14,600 nt of DNA, taken from positions 1-14,600 of the forward strand of contig PJAB01001422.1 in assembly GCA_002887195.1 (NCBI GenBank), read 5' to 3'. Under the pieces are notes generated by a model, which saw nothing but the letters and a program-made list of their open reading frames with translations, was not told the DNA's origin and did not search any database. Shown here one piece after another: positions 8,301 to 14,600 of the stretch. The DNA is from Chrysochromulina parva (lineage: Eukaryota > Haptophyta > Prymnesiales > Chrysochromulinaceae). The translations under genes and the position numbers were made by a program. Position 1 is the first letter of the stretch; each line of letters begins with the position of its first letter.

Positions 8301-11300
8301 CGCCCCCAGAGCTCGCCTCGCCGCCGTGCTCTGCGCCGCCGTCGCGGCGTCCATTGCAGGCTCCCCAACTGCGTCCATTGCATGCTCCCCGTCGGACCGC
8401 ATGCGTTCACGCTCAACCATGAGCTCTGCGCGGGAAAACGAGAGGCCAGTCGCCCCCCCCCGCCCCCCCGCTCGCACGTATACATGCACACGGCGGGTGT
8501 GGGGGGAGACTTCGAAGAGTAACGATCGAACGTCGGCCACCCCATCGAAGGCTGTTGGCAAAGGCGCGTCGCCCTTGCCGCCCCCGCAGCCACTCCCGCC
8601 GCCGCCGCCTGCGCCTGCGCCTGCGCCGGCTGGCTCGCCGGCTGCAGCGGCCCGTGGCTGCACGACGCTCGTGTACGCGCCGCTCTCGCTGCGCTGCACC
8701 TCCCCCGAGAAGATGTGCTCGATCTGGCGCTCGTGCTGCAGCAGCATCGCCCACTGACGGGCATCGCTCGGCGCGCACGCGCGCAGCAAGAGCGCCGCCT
8801 CCTTGTCCGCCTCGGCCCTGCCCTCGACCTCGGTGCCTGACGCAGCAAACCCACGCCATCCGGTGAACTCCTCATCAAGGAAGAAGAAGGCCAAGGTCAC
8901 CTTATGAGCTTGGCCACTTCGATGCACACGAGAGGCCGCCTGGTGCGCGAGGGCATGGGTCTCTGGCAGCTCGACGAAGGCCGCCTCGTCGGCAACAGTC
9001 TGGAGACCATCCACGCCCGTGCCGCATGCCTTGATGGAGAGGAGAGCGACGAGGCAGGTCGGCTCGTGCTGAAAGCGATCGAGGAGCTCCGCCTTCTGCA
9101 CCGCACCGCTCTGCCCATCCACACGCACTAGACTCCACCGCCGTTCTAAGCCTGCCGCCGCCGCCGACGACGACGATCCCCCGCCGCTGACGCCGCCATC
9201 GCCGCCTCCGCCTCCGCTGCCGCGTCCCCCGCGGCCGAGGCCGCCACCGGCCGACAGCTCTGCGAGGCGCGTTTGGATCGTTCGCTCGAGGGACGTCATC
9301 ACCAGCTCGTGATGAGCAAAGATGACGAGCTTGCGAGGTTGCCCAGCTCGCCCGCCCGTCGCGCCGGCGCCGGTGGCGAGGGCTTCGATCGCGGCGTACA
9401 CGAGGGCGCGCAGCCGCTCGTGCAGCCACGAGCCATCCCGAGCGAGGACGATCGCCTTGAGCAGGCCGACGCGATGAGCCGTTGACTTGATGCCCGCCAC
9501 GCGCAACGAGTCCGTAGGCTCGGAATCCTCTCCCGCTGCTGCTTCTTCCTTCTCCTCCTCCGTCTCCTCCGCGGGCTCTGCCGCCGCCCCCGCCTCAGTG
9601 ATGCCGGCCGTCGCGGCCCGCTTGCCCCCCCTCGCCAGTTTGGCCGCAGCCTTGGCCGCCGCCTTGACCGCCGCCTCGGCCTGCTTGGCCGCCTGGCCCG
9701 CGGCCGCCATGGCCGCTACGGCGCGCTGCTCCTCCGTTGGTGCATAGTCTCGGAGGAGTGCCTTGCATGCATCGCGCCCGACGGGTAGCGTGACGAAGAT
9801 GTCTGTGCGCTCGGGCAGCGCCTGCATCACCTGCGCCTTGGTGCGCCGGATCATGACGAACCGATGGAGCAGCAGCGGCAGCTGACGAGGCAGCTTGCAT
9901 GCACCCGTGGCTTCGTCAAAGAACCGATGACGGAACTCAAACTTGTTCACTCCGAGCAGCCCGGGGCGGAGCAGTTGCACCTGGTTGAACGAGTCGAAGG
10001 CCTTGGCAACGGCAGGGGTGCCCGTGAGCAGCAGCCGGTGAGGGATCAGCTTGAGCAGCTGCATGAGCGCCTTCGTCTGGTCCGACTCCTCGGCGCGCAG
10101 CGCGTTGGTCGTGATGCATGCGTGCGCTTCGTCAAGAATGCATGCGCCCCACGAGCGCCTCGCGAGGCTGGCATGCTGGTGCGTAAAGTCGGCCATCTTG
10201 GGCGACACAAGCACGAGGCGCGGCACCGGGCGGCCCTCCTCCAAGGCGCCGAACTGGTCGTACACGACGTGGATGTCCGACGGGGCAAGAAGGCCGCCTA
10301 GCCATCGCTCCGCTTCCTCTGCCCAGCCGCGACGGCACACGGCGGGAACGATCGCGAGGCAAGGCCACGCATCGAGCGCGGCGACGATCGCGAGCGCGGT
10401 GAGCGACTTGCCTAGCCCCATCTCGTCCGCGATCAGGCACGTGCCCCCCATGCGCAGGGCCCGCAGCACGCCTTCCCGTTGGTACGAGCGCAGCCTTCCC
10501 CACAGCCCGCATGCAACGAGCCGCGCCTCGCCCGCCGCTGCGAGGACGTGGTCCTCGACGTAGTTCTGAACACGCACGCGCGCCGCGCCGTAATGAGCCA
10601 CGCGCGCTCGGTCCTCGGCGGCGGCCGCCGGCTTGCACGCCGTCGAGAGAGGAGCGTCGGCAGAGGCGCCGGCGGCGCTGCCGGTGGCTGTGGCGGCGGC
10701 GCTGCCAGTTTCGAACCCCGACTCGCTCGGCAGCCCGGCCGCGTGCCGGAAGAGCTCGAGCTGCTTCTCGCACTCGGCCAGCCCGCTCACTCGCACTCCC
10801 TGCCGCGCGGCCGCCAGCCGCCTTGCCGCTCCCAGGACCACGCGCAGGGAGCCAAACTCAAATATGTGGCCGCGGCGTGGCGCGTCCGGCGAGGCAAAGT
10901 CCGCGCGGTCGGCGGCCGGTAGGGATACTATGAGGCGCGTGAGCTGATGTCTCGTCACCAGCTCCTCGAGCACCTCCGCATGCACCGCCTCCACGCTCAC
11001 CGAGAATGTGTGCCTCGTGGCGCCGTTGATGCCTTCAAGGCTGTGCGCCTCGAATCGAATGCGCGGCATGCGAAGCTTGCACAGCTCCAAGTACGCACCG
11101 AGGAGCCCGTTGTTTCCTTTGCACTGCGGATAGCGGCAGCACGACACATTCGTGAAGGAGTGATTGCCGTGCAGCGATTTGATCTCCTGGACCTCGAGGA
11201 GCGGATATCCGCACTTGGTGCACTGGATGCCTCGCCCACCCGACGAAAAGTAGGCTTCGAGGGCTTTCTTCTGAGTCGCCTTGCGCGCGGCGCCCGACTT

Positions 11301-11504
11301 GGACGGCGACTTGGCGGGCGCCGCGGCGGCGGCCGCGTGGTGGCGCTGGCACTCGGCGGCGGTCACCTTCTTGATCGTGAGCAGCCGCTGCACGTGCTCA
11401 GACTTCTTCTTGCCGGAGAGGCCGTGATCGATGCCGTGTGCGGCGCAGAGTGCCTTGAGAGGCTTGATGGTGAGGCTCGATAGCTGGTCTGCCGATGCCA
11501 GCAT
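5318..11504 (-). CDS. ZRANB3: ZRANB3-like SNF2 helicase with HNH nuclease, SAP and WWE-like domains
   Basis: Exon 1 is 7428-11504 (1359 codons) and exon 2 is 5318-7279 (653 codons plus stop); they join CTGCCAG to CATTGC in phase 0. Domains in order: SAP-like DNA-binding motif (8-42); four-Cys zinc-finger-like segment (C95, C98, C122/C123, C128); SNF2 ATPase with motif I DEMGLGKS (360-367), DEAH (458-461), LTGTP (493-497) and motif [13 protein letters not shown] (855-865); a strand-rich segment near 990-1010 resembling the substrate-recognition region; Cys pairs at 1265-1268 and C1358/C1361; HNH nuclease (H1420, N1432, CxxCH 1441-1445); basic KRKRK (about 1498); acidic and Ala/Pro-rich linker; WWE-like domain (1935-2004). 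ZRANB3 proteins remodel stalled replication forks and cut DNA with the C-terminal HNH domain. ZRANB3 has about 1080 residues in humans; this one is nearly twice that, mostly from low-complexity linkers. No NZF finger was seen. I chose ATG 11504 because the SAP motif starts right after it; the frame stays open upstream, but that part is antisense to the methyltransferase gene. Confidence 0.85.
6757..6817 (-). repeat. 19-bp direct repeats flanking a 23-bp in-frame insert
   Basis: Identical 19-mers (cggctggtccacaagcccc) at 6757-6775 and 6799-6817 flank 23 bases. The whole unit adds 42 bp, 14 codons, to the linker of the ZRANB3-like protein. The layout resembles that at 5286-5362. The insert contains gccaggtgtgaatgcg (6785-6800), an exact inverted copy of the donor region of the intron at 7280-7427. 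Confidence 0.7.
7280..7427 (-). repeat. Intron of the ZRANB3-like gene with a 40-bp duplicated unit
   Basis: The donor CTGCCAG/GTGTGAATGCG is at 7428/7427 and the acceptor TGCCAG/CATTGC at 7280/7279, so CTGCCAG occurs at both intron ends. Two copies of a G-rich 37-bp unit lie at 7351-7387 and 7391-7427 (period 40); the donor is inside the second. The intron has an in-frame stop at its start, so it must be removed to connect the helicase with the HNH nuclease. The resulting CQHCGIDC places a Cys pair where the family has one. Confidence 0.75.
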
Positions 11505-11675
11505 GGCGGCCCCGGCGAGACGCAAAGCAGGCCGGGCGCTCGCAGACGGTCTTTGTCTTTTCCCAGCGGCGGGAAAGATAGCCCCAAAGTTCTCGCGATT
11601 AGGGTCACCGTAACACATCCCACTTCCGACAGTCCGCGCGTCTCGCGTTGTGCCGATCACGGGCAGGGAGGCCCC
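11505..11675. promoter_or_regulatory. Bidirectional promoter of ZRANB3-like and methyltransferase genes; E2F-like dyad
   Basis: These 171 bases lie between the two start codons. At 11559-11576 the sequence TTTCCC-AGCGGC-GGGAAA is an inverted repeat. Its right half, GGCGGGAAA (11568-11576), matches the E2F/DP consensus TTTSSCGC on the opposite strand. An E2F site would suit a replication-fork repair gene. A C/G-rich background makes chance matches likely, so this is only suggestive. Confidence 0.5.
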
Positions 11676-12590
11676 ATGGCGTCGCGGTACGTGGCGGCCG
11701 TGGCGGCGGGCTTCGCCGGCGCGGCGATCGGCTATTACTTTCTCGTCCGTCGCAAGCGCGGGGCTGTCTATGTGATGGATCGCGAGGCCGTCTACCGCGC
11801 CTACGAGGGCGTCGCGGAGGGCACGCAATCGTGCTGCGTCACCGCAGTCAAGGACAAGGGTGGGGCGATGGGCTACTCCGCCTCGGATCGGCAGCTCGGC
11901 GAGGCATCGGGTGCCGACCTCGGCCTGGGCTGCGGAAACCCGGTCTCGCTCGCTGCCTTGCGTGAGGGCGAGATCGTCGTCGACCTGGGCTGCGGTGCGG
12001 GCATCGACTGCTTGCTCGCCTCCAAGGCTGTTGGGCCGACAGGCAAGGCCTTTGGGGTAGACATGGTGCCGGCGATGCTCAAAAAGGCGCGTGAGGCGGC
12101 ACGGCGCCTCGGCGTGGCCAACACCAACTTCCTGCTCGGCGAAATCGAGCACCTGCCACTGCCCGACGCGACGGCCGACGTGGTGATCTCCAACTGCGTC
12201 ATCAACTTGTCGCCCGATAAGGCGGCCGTTTGCCGCGAGGCGTTCCGGGTGCTCAAGCCGGGCGGGCGCGTGGCCGTCTCGGACGTCGTGCGTACGCAGG
12301 AGCTGCCGCAGCGCCTCAAGGACGAGCAAGCCCTCGCCTGCTGAGTCGCGGGCGCGCCGCTTCCCACTGAAATCGAGGGGTTGCTGCGCGATGCCGGATT
12401 CATCGATGTGAGCGTCGTGATGAAGCCCGAGTCGGCCGAGTTCATCAAGGATTGGCTCCCGGGCTCAGAGGCCGAGAAGTACGTCGTCTCGGCCAACGTG
12501 ACCGCTCGCAAGCCCGCGACGGCCGCTGGTCCCCCTGGAGGCATCGCCGCACCCGTCGCGATGGCGACTGCCAAGGGGGCCAAGAGCTGA
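11676..12590 (+). CDS. arsM: Selenocysteine-containing arsenite methyltransferase (ArsM/AS3MT family), membrane-anchored
   Basis: A single exon of 305 codons, including one in-frame TGA (residue 223) read here as Sec; the normal stop is TGA 12588-12590, giving 304 residues. Residues 5-24 are hydrophobic and followed by RRKRG, a likely signal anchor absent from standard ArsM. C53-C54, [16 protein letters not shown] motif I DLGCGAG (103-109), [26 protein letters not shown] (C174) and [13 protein letters not shown] match the ArsM family in order. After ALAC the TGA is followed at once by VAGA, where the family has Cys in the C-x-x-G-A motif; this is one of the cysteines that bind As(III) (Cys206 in human AS3MT as I recall). 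Then come [30 protein letters not shown] and ARKP. The family transfers methyl groups from SAM to trivalent arsenic. ATG 11676 is the first in-frame ATG. A SECIS-like hairpin lies in the 3' UTR. Substrate other than As, for instance Sb or Se, cannot be excluded. Confidence 0.9.
12342..12344 (+). other. Recoded UGA (selenocysteine, residue 223)
   Basis: TGA lies between the codons for ALAC and VAGAPLP. Protein similarity to ArsM continues on both sides without gap or frame change, and the replaced residue is a conserved functional cysteine. This is the classic pattern of a Sec/Cys pair. The base after the TGA is G. Confidence 0.85.
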
Positions 12591-12941
12591 TGTTAAGCGA
12601 CCGCCGAGGGCGCCAAGGGCTGATGCCAAGGCGCACCTCCGTGTACTGCCCGGCGGCGACTGGAGGGCGGCTCTACCATTTTAGGGAGGGCGGCTCCTCA
12701 CGAGGCCACTACCATATTAGGGCCTCGCGAGGTCGCTCTTTCGTCGCGGCGCGGGTAGGGCGCGTCGCTCGGCAGCGTCTCTCGACCGATCTCGACCTAT
12801 CTCCACCGATCTCACCCGATCTCACCCAAGAGAATTGGTGACTGCTAGACCTTCCTACCTGAATGACCAAGAGCTACCCGTCGCAGAGAGTGAGAGGGAG
12901 CCGTTAGGCGAGCCGGCCTCGTCTCCACCTCCTCCGCAGTC
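12591..12941 (+). other. 3' UTR of the methyltransferase gene before the SECIS element
   Basis: No coding content is recognised. Two related 14-mers, ctaccattttaggg and ctaccatattaggg, occur around 12672-12723, and 12783-12828 is a string of imperfect 10-12-bp repeats based on cgatctcacc. The stretch fits a transcribed but untranslated spacer between stop codon and SECIS. Confidence 0.55.
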
Positions 12942-13015
12942 ACGCGCGCACCATGACGGCGCTGCCCCCAATGGCGACTTTGTCTTGCCTGGGGCACCGC
13001 CCGAGCACCGCGCGT
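12942..13015 (+). promoter_or_regulatory. SECIS element, type II
   Basis: Helix I is acgcgcg (12942-12948) with cgcgcgt (13009-13015). The quartet core is ATGAC (12953-12957) against CGAG (13002-13005), giving tandem G-A pairs. Helix II pairs 12958-12969 with 12990-13001, about 11 pairs, one mismatch and one bulge. The apical AA is 12970-12971, 13 nt after the ATGA. A mini-stem GGC-GAC with GTC-(TT)-GCC and a TTT loop (12973-12989) gives the type II shape. The spacing of core to AA is that of known eukaryotic SECIS elements, and it lies about 610 nt after the recoded UGA, in the same sense. Confidence 0.85.
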
Positions 13016-13549
13016 CGAGACTGCAGCAATGGCGGAGTCACTCTGCTTCACCTACCTACAGTACAGTGAGCGCTCACGAACGTAACGTGCTTCTTGCACC
13101 AAGAGCTCAGAGCCTTTGAGGATATCAGCTACCCGATCGCGCGCAACGACGTCGCGCTCGCGGTGTTTTTACGAAGTTTTGCTCTTGTGTAATCCGCAGT
13201 ACGTGTATCAACAGCGCCGATGATGAAAGGGATCTTGAGTTGTAGGCTGCGCTAACTCACTGCCCTCGAAGCACACACCCTGGGTGTGTGGCCACACGCG
13301 CAACCGCGCCCGCGCTCAACGGACCCCCGGCGAAGGCACTTTCTGAAAAGACTTGTTCTTTGACCGGGTGCCGTGTGCAGATGCCACAACTATACCCTAT
13401 GCCCTATGCTATACTCTGATGCTGGCTCGTTGGCAAAATCACGCCTTCTCTTGCGTGGATGCCTTCCTATCAGCAGCGAGAAATTCGGCGAGCTGCGCCT
13501 GCAATTTTGCGCGGAGGATCACCGATCAGTAGCGGCGGAGGTAATGAAT

Positions 13550-13732
13550 TCAGGTTGCGCAGCGTACCCGGTTGCGTGCGCCGCGCTCTCCGAGCATCGA
13601 AATGCCGATGGCAAAGTTCAACGCGCCAAACGCCAGCATCGTGATGCCAAGATACACGGCGGGACTTGACATTGTGCCGATCATTGTGCCCGCGACCGCG
13701 CCACAAAAGATCCCCCAAGATTTTTCAGATTC
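13550..13732 (-). pseudogene. Possible terminal exon or remnant of a membrane protein
   Basis: A 60-codon minus frame after an in-frame TGA at 13733-13735 contains WGIFCGAVAGTMIGTM and then VYLGITMLAFGALNFAIGIS, two hydrophobic segments separated by SSPA, ending LGERGARNRVRCAT and stop. The pattern looks like two transmembrane helices with a basic tail. A possible acceptor TTTGAG/AATCTG is at 13732. No family recognised and no upstream exon found, so it may be a fragment or a chance frame. Confidence 0.3.
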
Positions 13733-13781
13733 TCAAACAACTGCGTCAACATCTGTTGTCCGTAGTCATTTGAATGCAAGC

Positions 13782-14000
13782 ATGCCCGACCGCGGCGCCA
13801 CCGCCGCGCTGCTGCTCGCCCTCGGCCTCGCGCTGTGCCGATCGCCGCCGTGCCGACGAACCTGCTCGTGTACAAGGGCGCCATTCCGCTGCTCGACGGC
13901 GGAGTCAGGCTCGCACAGCTATCTCTCAGCCCTGTTGTGGTTTTTAAGCTGCCTGCAATTTCCTGATTCTTACATGTATGACTTCGGCTTTCGGGCTTGA
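13782..14000 (+). pseudogene. Signal-peptide-like ORF, probably broken
   Basis: ATG 13782 starts MPDRGATAALLLALGLALC, a textbook secretory signal. The frame after it (Cys/Arg-rich) looks non-coding, while the neighbouring frame reads IAAVPTNLLVYKGAIPLLDG before a stop, which looks more protein-like. This suggests a frameshifted remnant or a small intron near 13840. No family was recognised. Confidence 0.25.
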
Positions 14001-14147
14001 TCGGCCGGCGGCACTTTTGAGCGCAATCGAGTCCATAGCGCTCAGCCGCCGCTTCAAGCGCTCACTGTGCGGCCAGGACTGGTTCCTGTCTAAACTGAAA
14101 AAAGGAGCTCCGCATTCTGTCGACGCGCTGTGAAAGTTGTGTGAATA

Positions 14148-14358
14148 GATAACGGGGAAACAGGAGGCCTGTACGAAAATGTACCGGGTATTTGACAAGG
14201 ACGGTTGAATCGACACACCTCTCGTTTGTGAGAAGTCTTCCATGTTTCAAGGCATAATTGAATCTCTCGTCAAGGCACAATGGGCGCCACCAATGTAGAC
14301 CCCGCTCTGCGGGGATAACGGGGAAATAGGAGGCCTGTACGAAAATGTATTTGGCAAG
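14148..14358. repeat. Direct repeat pair, 36 bp core
   Basis: Positions 14148-14183 and 14314-14349 share 35 of 36 bases, beginning gataacggggaaa and ending gtacgaaaatgta. The similarity continues as tttgacaag (14191-14199) versus tttggcaag (14350-14358) after a 7-bp gap in the second copy. Spacing is 166 bp. No terminal inverted repeats or transposase sequence were seen. Confidence 0.85.
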
Positions 14359-14370
14359 TAAAGCTACGGT

Positions 14371-14600
14371 CTATATGAGGTCGCCCCTCTCGCCGCTCTC
14401 GCGATCGCCTCTCGAATACGCGCCCGACACGGCGCGAGGACGGAGATGAGCGGCGCTGATCGGTCGCGCCATGGCGGATTTCTCGTCTCGCTCGGAGACG
14501 GGCGGGAGCGAGAGGGTCTCGGCAACCTCGAGCTGGCCCGCAGAGGCGACGGCCTCGAAGAAGCGCTGCTGCTCGCTCCCGAAGCGCGTAGGAAAGCCGA
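14371..14600 (-). CDS. Hypothetical protein, C-terminal part only
   Basis: The minus frame is open from the right edge to TAG 14373-14371 (76 codons). It reads GFPTRFGSEQQRFFEAVASA, then GQLEVAETLSLPPVSERDEK, and ends in an Arg-rich tail with repeated RESGERG-like residues. Composition suits a real protein end. The opposite strand is also open over this stretch, as often happens in GC-rich DNA, so the strand is not certain. Not recognised. Confidence 0.4.
   Translation of the reverse strand, partial: GFPTRFGSEQQRFFEAVASAGQLEVAETLSLPPVSERDEKSAMARPISAAHLRPRAVSGAYSRGDRESGERGDLI

Larger units (their letters stand above)
13016..14370. other. Long region without a confirmed gene
   Basis: GC content and codon pattern are weaker than in the flanking genes. 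It holds a short palindrome (acacaccc-t-gggtgtgt near 13272-13288) and an orphan plus-strand peptide-like stretch at about 13078-13192 (HQELRAFEDISYPIARNDV) with no start. It also holds a membrane-peptide-like minus frame at 13550-13732, a signal-peptide-like plus frame at 13782-14000 and a dispersed direct repeat (14148 and 14314). Remnants of decayed genes are the simplest reading. Confidence 0.45.

Noticed and set aside
11553..11675. Upstream extension of the methyltransferase by 41 codons
   Set aside because: The extension would begin at TTG, not ATG, and covers the presumed promoter. The first in-frame ATG is 11676, directly before the hydrophobic anchor.
11505..12329. Minus-strand open frame continuing upstream of the ZRANB3-like start
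   Set aside because: It is exactly antisense to the methyltransferase gene, whose frame has strong family motifs. The SAP motif of the ZRANB3-like protein begins just after ATG 11504, so that start suffices.
11676..12344. Methyltransferase as a truncated pseudogene ending at TGA 12344
   Set aside because: No other lesion exists, the downstream 82 codons keep family similarity in frame, the TGA falls on a functional Cys column, and a SECIS hairpin follows.
12342..12380. A small intron removing the in-frame TGA
   Set aside because: Family similarity runs through ALAC-x-VAGA with no extra residues, so there is no room for an intron, and no suitable GT-AG pair brackets the codon.
13271..13289. 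Palindrome acacaccc/gggtgtgt as a transcription terminator
   Set aside because: Bacterial-type terminators do not apply in a eukaryotic nuclear context, and no T-run follows; it is only a short palindrome.

Overview
The window reads as nuclear DNA of a GC-rich, flagellated, single-celled eukaryote. Genes have GT-AG introns with a recurrent GTGCG donor, there is an axonemal dynein light chain, and proteins carry long Ala/Pro/Gly/Glu-rich linkers. A haptophyte or similar alga is my best guess; that is inference. None of the gene models below was checked against transcripts.

Layout. (1) 1-702, minus: a SKP1-like protein, cut by the left edge. (2) 1020-3852, minus: four exons encoding about 786 residues. 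A complete NUDT9-type ADP-ribose pyrophosphatase continues without a break into a P-loop kinase domain of the zeta/AAA_33 type. (3) 4059-4699, plus: a two-exon DNAL4-type axonemal dynein light chain, divergent from gene 2 across about 206 bp. (4) 5318-11504, minus: a two-exon ZRANB3-like protein of about 2012 residues with SAP, a Cys-rich zinc-finger-like segment, SNF2 helicase, HNH nuclease and a C-terminal WWE-like domain. (5) 11676-12590, plus: an arsenite methyltransferase-like protein with a membrane anchor, divergent from gene 4 across 171 bp. (6) 13016-14370: mostly non-coding DNA with a direct repeat and two weak gene remnants. (7) 14371-14600, minus: the probable end of a gene cut by the right edge.

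Main discovery. The methyltransferase frame is interrupted by one TGA (12342-12344), exactly where ArsM/AS3MT proteins have a conserved catalytic or arsenic-binding cysteine (the Cys of the C-x-x-G-A motif). Homology continues in the same frame on both sides, up to a normal stop at 12588-12590. About 350 bases further on, 12942-13015 folds into a type II SECIS element: 7-bp helix I, ATGA/CGA quartet core, about 12-bp helix II, apical AA 13 nt after the ATGA, and a mini-stem. I conclude that this is very probably a selenoprotein arsenite methyltransferase with Sec at residue 223.

Second theme. Short inserts flanked by direct repeats recur in the minus-strand genes. Two of them (2763-2830 and 5309-5339) are clearly related in sequence. 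One forms most of an intron and the other may be one, which resembles introner-type intron gain. Other introns are filled with minisatellites.
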